64,000 nucleotides of DNA from an uncultured bacterium (GTDB lineage: Bacteria > Bacillota > Clostridia > Lachnospirales > Lachnospiraceae). The notes under the pieces are model-generated. The model was given only the letters and a program-made list of their open reading frames with translations. It searched no databases and was not told the DNA's origin. A program made the position numbers and the translations under genes. The stretch covers positions 1 through 64,000 of the forward strand of contig CAMTMP010000017.1 in assembly GCA_947073545.1 (NCBI GenBank), in the 5' to 3' direction. Below are positions 8,597-17,079 of this stretch, piece after piece; within the stretch, counting starts at the first letter, position 1; every line of letters begins with the position of its first letter.

Positions 8597-9523
8597 ATGG
8601 GAAAAGCGGATAAAACGGATAAAAGAAACGCCAGTCTGATGAATCTGATTAAGCGGATGCACGGTGTGGTGGAGAACGTGGATATTGAGAAGCACCGCCA
8701 GTCGCAGGATCATTTCGGTGCCCTTCTGGGGAGCAGCCGGGATGTGATTGTGGAGGATGTGGACATTGCCGCGCGTGGAGAAAACGGCAGCTCGATTCAT
8801 GGAGAGTGGATTTATGTAAACCGGGCGCATATGAAAAAATATATCATTCTGTACTGTCACGGCGGCGGCTATTCCACGGGAAGCAGCCTGTATGCCAGAA
8901 CGCTGACGACGAAGCTGGCGGCCTCCACATCCATGGATGTGCTCAGCTTTGACTACAGGCTGGCTCCCGAGAATCCCTATCCGGCGGCCACGCAGGACGC
9001 CATGCAGATATGGGATTATCTGATGCTTTTGGGATACGGTGCGAGGGATGTGATTCTGGCGGGGGATTCTGCGGGCGGCAATCTGGCTCTTTCCCTCTGC
9101 CTCAAGCTGAAAAGCGAGGGACGGCTGATGCCCAGAGGCCTTGTACTCATGTCGCCGTGGACGGATCTGACGGTTTCCGGCAAGTCCCATGTGACTAAGG
9201 CGGAGATTGATCCCGTTTTAAACGCCGGTTATCTGCAGCAAATGATAGAAAATTATGCGGCGGGGCAAGATCTGACCGATCCGCTGATCTCTCCGTTATT
9301 CGGGGATTACGAGGGATTTCCGCCTATTTACATTCAGGTGGGGAGCAACGAAATCCTGCACGACGACGCGGCGATGCTCTACAAAAAGCTGTTGAAAGAC
9401 AATGTCAGCGTGAAGATGGACGAGTTCAAAGGGATGTGGCATGTGTTCCAGATGTCGCCTTTTAAAACGGCATATGAAGCCATGGATAAGAACGCGGAGT
9501 TTATTTACGATATTTGTCGATGA
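8597..9523 (+). CDS. alpha/beta hydrolase, hormone-sensitive-lipase (acetyl esterase) family
   Basis: 308-aa serine esterase. The oxyanion-hole motif HGGGYSTGS, the nucleophile elbow GDSAGG, and a C-terminal Asp/His pair in the NEILHDDA and MWHVFQM regions are present. It hydrolyses short acyl esters in related enzymes; the natural substrate is unknown. ATG 8597 has GTGGAGGA 4-5 bp upstream and is preferred over an earlier in-frame start at 8576. Divergent from the acyltransferase gene, so one enzyme may add and the other remove an acyl group (inference). The stop codon is followed at 2 nt by a large structured element. Confidence 0.9.
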   Translation: MGKADKTDKRNASLMNLIKRMHGVVENVDIEKHRQSQDHFGALLGSSRDVIVEDVDIAARGENGSSIHGEWIYVNRAHMKKYIILYCHGGGYSTGSSLYARTLTTKLAASTSMDVLSFDYRLAPENPYPAATQDAMQIWDYLMLLGYGARDVILAGDSAGGNLALSLCLKLKSEGRLMPRGLVLMSPWTDLTVSGKSHVTKAEIDPVLNAGYLQQMIENYAAGQDLTDPLISPLFGDYEGFPPIYIQVGSNEILHDDAAMLYKKLLKDNVSVKMDEFKGMWHVFQMSPFKTAYEAMDKNAEFIYDICR

Positions 9524-9525
9524 GG

Positions 9526-9678
9526 CAGTTATTCAGTGACCATTCGCAAAATTGCCTCTGAGAGGCTCTCGTTTTGCGCATATATGGCTTCTCGCCATAT
9601 GGATTTATAACAACAGCCTTTACTATGCAAACATGGACAGTCTTTTGGTTATAAATCTGCATGGACTCTGAATAGTTG
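9526..9678 (+). repeat. 153-bp multibranched palindromic element
   Basis: Outer stem: 18 nt at 9526-9543 (starts CAGTTATTCAG) pair with 9661-9678 (ends CTGAATAGTTG), 16 of 18 positions pairing including two G-U. Inside are three hairpins: CGCAAAA/TTTTGCG (9545-9578) capped by GCCTC-TGA-GAGGC; ATATGGC-TTCTC-GCCATAT (9582-9600); and GATTTATAAC (9602-9611) with GTTATAAATC (9648-9657). It starts 2 nt after the hydrolase stop. It could be a structured RNA, a complex 3' end, or a non-autonomous mobile palindrome. Confidence 0.7.
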
Positions 9679-9760
9679 AAAATAAAAAAAGGATTTCGGC
9701 GCTTTGGGGCGAATAATAGTAGTATGAAGGTTGTTTTTTTACAAGAAGAAAGGCACAGCC

Positions 9761-10765
9761 ATGAATATACGGGAAAGTTTGGAACAGTGGGAGAAGGAAT
9801 ATCTGAGTCCTTACGCCATGCTCAGCATGAATTCCCAGGGAAGGCTTAAGGCGGAAGAACAGTGCGATATCCGGCCTGTATTTCAGAGGGACAGGGACCG
9901 GATTATACATAGTAAGTCCTTCCGCCGCCTGAAGGATAAGACGCAGGTATTTCTGACGCCGGAGGGGGATCATTACAGGACAAGGCTCACGCATACGCTG
10001 GAGGTAAGCCAGACGGCGCGGACCATTGCCAAGGCGCTCAAGCTGAATGAGGATCTGGTGGAGGCCATTGCCCTCGGGCACGATCTGGGGCATACGCCCT
10101 TTGGACACGCGGGGGAGCGTGCGCTTGACCGGGTATGTCCTTACGGCTTTAAACACAATGAACAGAGCGTGCGCACCGTGGATCTGCTGGAGAAGGACGG
10201 AAAAGGCATTAATCTGACGATAGAGGTGCGGGACGGCATTCAGAACCATCAGACCGCGAGTATGCCGCAGACACTTGAGGGACGGATCGTCCGGCTGGCG
10301 GATAAGATTGCCTATATTCATCACGATATGGATGATGCGGTGCGCGCAGGGATATTAAAGGAAGCGGATGTGCCAAAAGAGATCGGGAGTGTGATTGGCT
10401 ATAGCTGCGGGCAGCGTTTGGACTTCTTTATCCATAATATTGTGACCAACAGCCGGGGACGGGACGATATCTGCATGTCGCCGGAGGTGGCGGAGGCTAT
10501 GAAAAAGATGCGGGAGTTTATGTTCCGGCATGTCTACAGGAATCCCGTCGCAAAGAGCGAGGAGGGTAAGGCGGAGAACCTGGTTATCACGCTCTACGAG
10601 CACTATCTGGTACACACGGAGCAGCTTCCCAACTTCCTGTTTAAGCTTTTGGACGCGGGGGAACCGTTAGAAAAGATTGTGTGCGATTATATCAGTTCCA
10701 TGACGGATCGTTTTGCCATTGCACAGTATGAGAGGCTGTTTATTCCGAGGACTTGGCATGGTTAG
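9761..10765 (+). CDS. dgt: deoxyguanosinetriphosphate triphosphohydrolase
   Basis: HD-domain phosphohydrolase, 334 aa, that splits dNTPs into deoxynucleoside and triphosphate in members of the family. The HD motif residues are in THTLEVSQTARTI and ALGHDLGHTPFGHAGE, with a later Asp in LADKIAYIHHDMDDA. ATG 9761 (MNIRESLEQWEKEYLSPYA) has AAGAAAGG upstream; an in-frame TTG at 9731 is less likely. It heads the conserved clostridial cluster dgt-dnaG-rpoD-trmK. The TAG stop overlaps repeat copy B by one base. Confidence 0.93.
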   Translation: MNIRESLEQWEKEYLSPYAMLSMNSQGRLKAEEQCDIRPVFQRDRDRIIHSKSFRRLKDKTQVFLTPEGDHYRTRLTHTLEVSQTARTIAKALKLNEDLVEAIALGHDLGHTPFGHAGERALDRVCPYGFKHNEQSVRTVDLLEKDGKGINLTIEVRDGIQNHQTASMPQTLEGRIVRLADKIAYIHHDMDDAVRAGILKEADVPKEIGSVIGYSCGQRLDFFIHNIVTNSRGRDDICMSPEVAEAMKKMREFMFRHVYRNPVAKSEEGKAENLVITLYEHYLVHTEQLPNFLFKLLDAGEPLEKIVCDYISSMTDRFAIAQYERLFIPRTWHG

Positions 10766-10907
10766 AGTGAAAAGAAGTTCTAGCCGCTCACAGCGGAGGC
10801 TGTTTCGCGGAGAACTTCTTTTCACTCAGGAGAATGCCTGAAATACGGCATTCTTTGCATTGATTTGAGTCACAGAGAAGCTGTGACATGGCGGTTAGCG
10901 TTAAAAG
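10762..10907 (+). repeat. stop-abutting three-hairpin repeat, copy B (best preserved)
   Basis: Hairpin 1 has a perfect 17-bp stem, GAGTGAAAAGAAGTTCT (10765-10781) with AGAACTTCTTTTCACTC (10811-10827). Hairpin 2 is AGAATGCC (10831-10838), loop TGAAATAC, GGCATTCT (10847-10854). Hairpin 3 is GTCACAG-AGAAG-CTGTGAC (10869-10887). The unit is bounded by near-identical 13-mers TTAGAGTGAAAAG (10762-10774) and TTAGCGTTAAAAG (10895-10907). The dgt TAG stop lies in the first 13-mer. Confidence 0.85.
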
Positions 10908-10963
10908 GAATTTATTTGGGAAAGAAAGAGTGACAGTTCGGGAGAGGAAGGTCGCGAGATAAC

Positions 10964-12733
10964 ATGCGTTATCCGGAGGAGCTGATCGAGGAGATCAGAA
11001 CAAAAAACGATATAGTCGAAGTGATTTCGGGCTATGTGCGTATGCAGAAGAAGGGGAGCAGCTATTTCGGACTCTGTCCGTTCCACAATGAAAAATCCCC
11101 CTCTTTCTCGGTTTCACCGGGCAAGCAGATGTACTATTGCTTCGGCTGCGGGGCCGGCGGCAATGTGATCACTTTTTTGATGGAATATGAGAACGCCGCT
11201 TTTCAGGAGGCGCTTAAGATGTTGGCTGACCGTGCGGGCGTAGCCCTGCCGGAAGTGGAGTACAGCGAGGAGATGCGCCGGAAGGAGAGCAGGCGTGTCA
11301 AGCTGCTAGAAGTCAACAAGCAGGCGGCGAAATACTATTATTATCTGCTCCGCTCCCCGAGGGGGCAGACGGGTCATCGGTATCTTTCGGGCAGAGAGCT
11401 TACGGATGAGACGATGAAGAAGTTTGGGCTGGGCTACGCGGACGGGTCAGGCTCCGATTTGACGGCTTATCTGCGGTCAAAGGGGTATGCGGACGACCTG
11501 ATTACGGAGGCGGGACTGACAGGGTTCGACGAGAAACGGGGCGTTCACGATAAATTCTGGAATCGGGTGATGTTTCCGATTCAGGACGGCAATCACCGGG
11601 TGATCGGTTTTGGGGGCCGGGTTATGGGGGATGCCAAACCAAAGTACTTAAACTCTCCGGAGACGGCGATATTTGACAAGAGCAGGAATCTCTATGGTCT
11701 GAATTTCGCCAGAACGGCAAGGACGGGAAACCTGATTTTATGCGAGGGCTATATGGATGTGATCGCTCTGCACCAGGCGGGGTTTGGACAGGCCGTGGCG
11801 TCGCTCGGAACGGCTTTTACGGTGGGACAGGCAAGTCTGATCAAACGTTTCGGCGAGGAGGTGCTGCTTGCTTACGACAGCGACGGCGCGGGCACGAATG
11901 CGGCGCTTCGGGCGCTTGGCATCTTGAAGGAGGCGGGACTTCGGGGACGGGTGATCGATATGACACCCTACAAGGACCCCGATGAATTTATCAAGAATTT
12001 GGGCGAGGAGGCTTTCCGTGAGCGGATCGATCAGGCGCAGAACGGCTTTTTCTTTGAGCTTAAGGTGCTGGAGCGGGACTATCACATGGAAGACCCGGAG
12101 TCGAAGACCGCTTTTCACAGGGAGATCGCAAAGAAGCTCTGCAGCTTTGAGGAAGAAGTGGAGCGGGAAAACTATATTGCTTCGGTGGCGCAGCGGTATC
12201 ACATCGGATTTGAAAACTTAAGAAAACTGGTGAACAGCTATGCGGCCCGCACGGGACTGGTGAAGCCGGTGGAGCGGCCTAAGTCCACAAAGGCGGGGAA
12301 GCCTTCCCCGGAAGATCACATCAAAAAGTCGCAGCGGATTCTTCTGACATGGCTTACGGAGGAGCCGGAGATCTATCCGAAGATCAAAGCTTATATTTCC
12401 GCGGCTGACTTTACACAGGAGCTTTACCGGCAGGTGGCGGACAAGCTGTTTGCGGGACTGGAACAGGGCGCTTTTTCCCCTGCATCCGTTGTCAGTGCCT
12501 TTGAGGAGGAGGAAGAGCAGCGGGAGGTGGCGGCGATTTTCAACACGAAGCTGGAGCGGCTTACCACGAAACAGGAGAGGGAGAAGGCGCTTCACGATGT
12601 GGTGGTGGCCGTGAAGGACAACAGTTTTAACTATTACTCGGCTAAAATGGGATCGGATATGGAGGCTTTAAATCAGGTCATATCAGGCAAAAAGGCATTG
12701 GAGGAACTGAAGAAAACGCATATTTCCTTGTGA
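10964..12733 (+). CDS. dnaG: DNA primase
   Basis: Makes RNA primers for the replication fork, 589 aa. The N-terminal CHC2 zinc finger is visible in LCPFHNEKSPSF and YYCFGCGAGGN. The Toprim domain follows with LCEGYMDVIALHQAG and AYDSDGAGTNAALRALG, whose acidic residues bind metal. A C-terminal helicase-binding region (about 450-589) completes the protein. A repeat copy occupies the intergenic space before it. In many Firmicutes primase and sigma-A form one macromolecular-synthesis operon, as here. Confidence 0.97.
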   Translation: MRYPEELIEEIRTKNDIVEVISGYVRMQKKGSSYFGLCPFHNEKSPSFSVSPGKQMYYCFGCGAGGNVITFLMEYENAAFQEALKMLADRAGVALPEVEYSEEMRRKESRRVKLLEVNKQAAKYYYYLLRSPRGQTGHRYLSGRELTDETMKKFGLGYADGSGSDLTAYLRSKGYADDLITEAGLTGFDEKRGVHDKFWNRVMFPIQDGNHRVIGFGGRVMGDAKPKYLNSPETAIFDKSRNLYGLNFARTARTGNLILCEGYMDVIALHQAGFGQAVASLGTAFTVGQASLIKRFGEEVLLAYDSDGAGTNAALRALGILKEAGLRGRVIDMTPYKDPDEFIKNLGEEAFRERIDQAQNGFFFELKVLERDYHMEDPESKTAFHREIAKKLCSFEEEVERENYIASVAQRYHIGFENLRKLVNSYAARTGLVKPVERPKSTKAGKPSPEDHIKKSQRILLTWLTEEPEIYPKIKAYISAADFTQELYRQVADKLFAGLEQGAFSPASVVSAFEEEEEQREVAAIFNTKLERLTTKQEREKALHDVVVAVKDNSFNYYSAKMGSDMEALNQVISGKKALEELKKTHISL

Positions 12734-12807
12734 TCAGGGAAAGCTAATCGAAAAAAGGTACGTTTACGATCGGACAGAAGTGAAACATAGGAAGGATGGA
12801 GCAATTC

Positions 12808-13920
12808 ATGGATGAAAATGTACAGGCAAAGTTTGAGGAGCGTTTAAAAGAGCTTCTGGCTGTTGCAAAGAAGAAGAAAAATGTTCTGGAGTATCAGGAG
12901 ATCAGTGATTTCTTTCACGATCTGACGCTGGAAGAGGAGCAGTTTGACAAAATTTTGGAGACGCTGGAGCAGAACAATGTAGATGTGCTGCGCATCACGG
13001 AGGAGGACGACGTGGATGATGAGGAGATCATCCTGACGGAAGAGGACGAAGTGGATGTGGAGGACATCGATCTTTCCGTGCCCGACGGTATCAGCATTGA
13101 AGACCCCGTCAGAATGTACTTGAAGGAGATTGGTAAGGTGCCGCTTCTCTCCGCGGAGGAGGAGATCGAGCTGGCGAAAAAAATGGAGATGGGTGACCTG
13201 GAGGCGAAACAGCGTTTGGCGGAGGCCAATCTGCGTCTGGTGGTCAGCATTGCGAAGCGTTATGTAGGGCGCGGTATGCTCTTTCTCGACCTGATTCAGG
13301 AGGGGAATCTTGGTCTGATCAAGGCCGTGGAAAAGTTTGATTACCGTAAGGGATATAAATTTTCTACTTATGCCACATGGTGGATCAGACAGGCCATCAC
13401 CAGAGCCATTGCGGATCAGGCCAGAACCATCCGCATTCCCGTGCACATGGTAGAGACCATCAACAAACTGATCCGTGTGAGCAGACAGCTCTTGCAGGAA
13501 CTTGGGAGAGAACCTACCCCGGAGGAGATCGCGGAGCAGATGAATATGCCGGTGGAGCGGGTGAGGGAGATCTTAAAGATTTCTCAGGAACCGGTATCTT
13601 TGGAGACGCCCATCGGCGAGGAGGAAGACAGCCATCTGGGAGACTTCATTCAGGACGACAATGTGCCTGTCCCCGCCGACGCGGCTGCGTTTACGCTGCT
13701 AAAAGAACAGCTTGTGGAGGTTCTTGGGACACTTACCGAGAGAGAGCAGAAAGTGCTGCGGCTTCGCTTCGGGCTGGATGACGGCCGGGCGAGGACGCTT
13801 GAGGAAGTGGGAAAAGAGTTTAACGTGACCCGTGAGCGAATCAGGCAGATCGAGGCAAAGGCGCTCAGAAAGCTGCGCCACCCCAGCAGAAGCCGGAAAC
13901 TCAAGGACTATTTGGACTGA
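12808..13920 (+). CDS. rpoD: RNA polymerase primary sigma factor SigA
   Basis: Vegetative sigma-70, 370 aa. An acidic N-terminal region 1.1 precedes region 1.2 ([18 protein letters not shown]), region 2 with the -10 reading and melting segment ([33 protein letters not shown]), region 3, and region 4 with the -35 helix-turn-helix ([20 protein letters not shown]). ATG 12808 is chosen because GGATGGA is well spaced; ATG 12796 directly abuts its GGAAGG. The stop shares its A with the start of trmK. Confidence 0.97.
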   Translation: MDENVQAKFEERLKELLAVAKKKKNVLEYQEISDFFHDLTLEEEQFDKILETLEQNNVDVLRITEEDDVDDEEIILTEEDEVDVEDIDLSVPDGISIEDPVRMYLKEIGKVPLLSAEEEIELAKKMEMGDLEAKQRLAEANLRLVVSIAKRYVGRGMLFLDLIQEGNLGLIKAVEKFDYRKGYKFSTYATWWIRQAITRAIADQARTIRIPVHMVETINKLIRVSRQLLQELGREPTPEEIAEQMNMPVERVREILKISQEPVSLETPIGEEEDSHLGDFIQDDNVPVPADAAAFTLLKEQLVEVLGTLTEREQKVLRLRFGLDDGRARTLEEVGKEFNVTRERIRQIEAKALRKLRHPSRSRKLKDYLD

Positions 13921-14702
13921 TGCGGCCGGTGGTATTGTCTGAGCGGCTGCGCACCGTGGCCGGAATGGTGACGGGAGGAAACCGGGTCTGTGATGTGGGC
14001 TGTGATCACGGTTTTGTGCCGATTTATCTTGTACAGCAGGGGATCAGCCCCGGCGTTCTGGCGATGGATTTACGAGAAGGTCCTCTGAGCGCGGCGAGAG
14101 AGCACGTGTCGGCATACGGACTGGATGAAAAAATTGAAACCAGACTGTCGGATGGTTTACATAATTATAAGGCGGGCGAGGCGGATAGCCTGATCTGTGC
14201 CGGAATGGGTGGCGGCCTGATGATACGGATTTTGGAGGCGGAGCGGGAAAAGACGGACTCTTTTCAAGAACTGGTTTTACAGCCACAGTCGGAGATTGAG
14301 CGGTTCAGGCGGTTCCTTCGGGAAAGCGGTTACCGGATTCTGAACGAGGAGATGCTTGCGGAGGACGGAAAGTATTATCAGGTGATCAGGGCAGCGGGTC
14401 CGGGCGGAGAGCATGTGCAGATCGACGCGGTCAAAGGAAGGGATGCAGGGCCGGAAGGGACGCTTTGTGCCGATATACCGTATGAGGAGTTATGTAAACT
14501 TGAAGACAGATACGGCCCGGTACTATTACGAAAAAGAACGCCTGTTTTTTTATCCTTTCTGGAACGGGAGGCCACTGTATATGAGGAGATTCTTGCGAAT
14601 CTGAGAAAACAGGGATTAACGGAAGAAAAGAGGAACGCCAGATATACGGAGGTGGAGATTCTTTTGAGGGACAACCGTCAGGCAATAACCTTGACGAGAT
14701 AG
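13920..14702 (+). CDS. trmK: tRNA (adenine22-N1)-methyltransferase
   Basis: SAM-dependent methyltransferase of the TrmK family, 260 aa, which makes m1A22 in tRNA in Bacillus. Motif I is CDVGCDHGFVPIYLV; CAGMGGGLMIRIL and VLQPQSEIERFRRFL are the other family hallmarks. The start ATG overlaps the rpoD stop (TGATG), so translation is coupled. Linkage to rpoD is conserved across Firmicutes, supporting the name. Confidence 0.92.
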   Translation: MRPVVLSERLRTVAGMVTGGNRVCDVGCDHGFVPIYLVQQGISPGVLAMDLREGPLSAAREHVSAYGLDEKIETRLSDGLHNYKAGEADSLICAGMGGGLMIRILEAEREKTDSFQELVLQPQSEIERFRRFLRESGYRILNEEMLAEDGKYYQVIRAAGPGGEHVQIDAVKGRDAGPEGTLCADIPYEELCKLEDRYGPVLLRKRTPVFLSFLEREATVYEEILANLRKQGLTEEKRNARYTEVEILLRDNRQAITLTR

Positions 14703-14783
14703 TTTACATAAGGTAAATTGTGGAGAGACCGGAAATGATCGGTCCATGCCGCGAATATCATACAAAAAGGAGGGGGAAAGTCT

Positions 14784-16439
14784 ATGGCTACAATTATGAT
14801 CGGCGGAAAAGAGAAACGCTACGAGGACGGCATCAAGTATGAGATCGTAGCAGAGGCGAACCAGAACGATTATGTCAGCCAGATTGCGCTGGTGACGGTA
14901 GACGGCAAAATTCAAGAGCTGATGAAACGGGTGGACAGAGATTGTGAGCTTGATTTTATTACTTACGCGGATGCCATCGGACATAAGACTTATGTGCGGA
15001 CGGCTATCATGCTTATGCTGAAAGCCATCAAGGACGTGGCGGGCATGGAGGCGGCGGCCAGCGTGAAGGTAGAGTTTGCCATCGGCGCGGGCTATTACTG
15101 CGCGTTCCGTAACGGCCTAAAGCTGGACGAAAAGGCAATCGAGAAGGTGAAGGACCGCATGGGCGAGCTGGTGGACATGGATCTTCTTGTGACGAAGAAG
15201 GCTTATCCGGCGGCGGAGGCGGTGGCGCTTTTTGAAGAGAACGGCATGAAGGATAAGGTTTCCCTGTTCCGTTACCGCAGAAGTTCGAACATAAACGTGT
15301 ACTGCATGGGGGATTATTACGATTATTTTTACGGCTATATGCTGCCAAGTACGGGCTATATCAGGCTGTTTGATCTCTTTGCCTATGAGGAGGGGATGAT
15401 TTTGCTCCTGCCGGATCAGGAGGACCCGGAGATCCTGCCGGAGTTTAAGCCGCGAAAGAAACTGTTCCAGACGCTTCTTGCCACGGGTGAGTGGGGGCGC
15501 GGCATCGGCATCGACACGGTGGGCGACCTGAATGACCAGATCTGCGACGGCAATATTGCGGATATGATTCTGGTGCAGGAGGCGCTGCAGGAGAGGCGGA
15601 TTGGTGAGATTGCCAGAGACATCGCAAGGCGCGAGGGCGTGAAGTTTGTTATGATTGCAGGGCCTTCCTCTTCCGGCAAGACGACCTTTTCCCACAGACT
15701 ATCTATCCAGCTTCACACTTACGGTTTAAAGCCGCACCCCATCGGGCTTGACAATTATTATGTGGATCATGACAGAACACCGTTAGACGAGGACGGCGAG
15801 CCTGACTACGAGTGTCTGGAAGCGCTTGATGTGGAGCAGTTTAATAAGGATATGACGGCACTTCTGGCGGGAGAGGAAGTACAGCTTCCCACCTTTAATT
15901 TTAAGACCGGGAAGCGGGAGTACAGCGGGAAAACCACCACGCTCGGTCAAAACGACATTCTCGTCATAGAGGGAATCCACGGGTTGAATGAGAAGATGTC
16001 CTATTCTCTGCCGGCGCAGAGCAAGTATAAAATTTATATCAGCGCGTTGACTACCCTGAACGTGGATGAGCACAACCGGATTCCCACCACGGACAACAGA
16101 CTGCTGCGCCGTCTTGTGAGGGATGCACGGACAAGGGGGGCTTCCGCAGCCAAGACCATTTCCATGTGGCCTTCGGTCAGGAGAGGGGAAGAGAAATATA
16201 TTTTCCCGTTCCAGGAGGAGGCGGATGCCATGTTTAATTCGGCCATGCTCTTCGAGCTTTCCGTGCTTAAGCAGTACGCGGAACCGCTGCTGTTTAATAT
16301 ACAAAAGGGAGAGCCGGGATACCATGAGGCCAAGCGGCTGCTCAAGTTCTTAGAATATTTCCTCGGGATCAGCAGTGAGGAAGTGCCGAAAAATTCCCTC
16401 TGCAGGGAGTTTGTAGGCGGGAGCTGTTTTGAAGTTTAG
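14784..16439 (+). CDS. nucleoside kinase, uridine-kinase-like with TGS/ThrRS-like N terminus
   Basis: 551-aa protein. The first 70 or so residues resemble a TGS domain and the next segment resembles the second additional domain of threonyl-tRNA synthetase. The C-terminal half is a phosphoribulokinase/uridine kinase domain with Walker A GPSSSGKTTFS (about 293), IGLDNYYVDHDRTP and VIEGIHGLNE. Proteins of this architecture are common in Clostridia and annotated as nucleoside kinases; the exact substrate is not known to me. An AAAGGAGGGGG ribosome binding site precedes the ATG. Confidence 0.88.
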   Translation: MATIMIGGKEKRYEDGIKYEIVAEANQNDYVSQIALVTVDGKIQELMKRVDRDCELDFITYADAIGHKTYVRTAIMLMLKAIKDVAGMEAAASVKVEFAIGAGYYCAFRNGLKLDEKAIEKVKDRMGELVDMDLLVTKKAYPAAEAVALFEENGMKDKVSLFRYRRSSNINVYCMGDYYDYFYGYMLPSTGYIRLFDLFAYEEGMILLLPDQEDPEILPEFKPRKKLFQTLLATGEWGRGIGIDTVGDLNDQICDGNIADMILVQEALQERRIGEIARDIARREGVKFVMIAGPSSSGKTTFSHRLSIQLHTYGLKPHPIGLDNYYVDHDRTPLDEDGEPDYECLEALDVEQFNKDMTALLAGEEVQLPTFNFKTGKREYSGKTTTLGQNDILVIEGIHGLNEKMSYSLPAQSKYKIYISALTTLNVDEHNRIPTTDNRLLRRLVRDARTRGASAAKTISMWPSVRRGEEKYIFPFQEEADAMFNSAMLFELSVLKQYAEPLLFNIQKGEPGYHEAKRLLKFLEYFLGISSEEVPKNSLCREFVGGSCFEV

Positions 16440-16563
16440 CAGCGTGGGAAGTACTTCTAAAGAGGTTACGTCATAGGACGGGGACAAAGGCGGCCAGGCT
16501 GATTTTGGAAGTGCAGGGTCCCACAAGGGAGGACGCTTGAAATGCGGCATTCTCCGGATAAAT
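16439..16563 (+). repeat. stop-abutting three-hairpin repeat, copy C
   Basis: Starts 2 nt after the kinase stop. Outer stem GTGGGA (16444-16449) pairs with TCCCAC (about 16519-16524), a compensated version of GTGAAA/TTTCAC in other copies. A degenerate hairpin 2 follows (AGGACGC, TGAAATG, GGCATTCT) and then the linker TCCGGATAAATTGAGT, which runs straight into the P1 helix of rnpB. The hairpin 1 loop matches copy A. Confidence 0.65.
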
Positions 16564-16976
16564 TGAGTGGAATAAATGATCGCGGCTGCACAGACGAAAG
16601 GGTGCAGGTGAGGAAAGTCCGGGCTCCACAGGGCAGGATGCCGGATAACATCCGGTGGAGGCGACTCCAAGGCCAGTGCAACAGAAATAATACCGCCTCG
16701 GCGATACGCGGTTTTTTGCGAAGCTGCTCGAAGCCGTGCAACGGCTTCAGGCGTTTCGCAAAGCGATACGCCGAGGTAAGGGTGGAATGGCAGTGTAAGA
16801 GACTACCGCCGTCACGGTAACGGGACGGGCTGTGTAAACCCCATCCGGAGCAAGACCAAACAGAGAGCAATGACCGGCCCGGTCCGCTTTCAGGTAGGTC
16901 GCTGGAGGGTTTCGGCAACGAAACTCCTAGATAGATGATCATTCACGACATAACCCGGCTTATCGTTCCGCTCATA
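16563..16976 (+). ncRNA. rnpB: RNase P RNA, bacterial class A
   Basis: Catalytic RNA that matures the 5' ends of tRNAs. The universal core GAGGAAAGTCCGGGCTCC is near 16609, with CCAGTGCAACAGAAA, GGTAAGGGTGGAATGG, and the 3' block TAGATAGATGATCATTCACGACA present. P1 is formed by TGAGTGGAA (16564-16572) and TTCCGCTCA (16966-16974), which fixes the ends to within a few bases. P12 is unusually long and carries an apparent insertion. The 5' end directly follows repeat copy C, and no clean promoter was found, so the promoter may lie in the repeat. Confidence 0.96.
16701..16771 (+). mobile_element. palindromic insertion in RNase P RNA helix P12 with 9-bp direct repeats
   Basis: GCGATACGC occurs at 16701-16709 and again at 16763-16771 in the same orientation. 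The 53 bp between them fold as TTTGCGAA/TTCGCAAA (16715-16722 with 16755-16762) topped by GAAGCCGT-GCA-ACGGCTTC (16730-16748). Removing one repeat and the insert leaves CCTCGGCG-ATA-CGCCGAGG, a perfect P12 hairpin. This is the pattern expected of a small palindromic element with target-site duplication; growth by recombination is an alternative. Confidence 0.6.
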
Positions 16977-17010
16977 AAAAGAATTATTTAGATGGATATG
17001 TCATGAGACA

Positions 17011-17047
17011 GGGGCACGGGGAGCGGCGCGCAGTCCTCCACGTGCCC
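17011..17047 (+). terminator. stem-loop downstream of rnpB
   Basis: GGGCACG (17012-17018) pairs with CGTGCCC (17041-17047) about 35 nt after the RNase P RNA end; the stem can be extended around mismatches. There is no T-run, so it may be a weak or factor-assisted terminator or part of the leader of the protease gene. Confidence 0.35.
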
Positions 17048-17079
17048 TTGTGCAGGGTATAGCCGTCGGGGAGAGGGAT

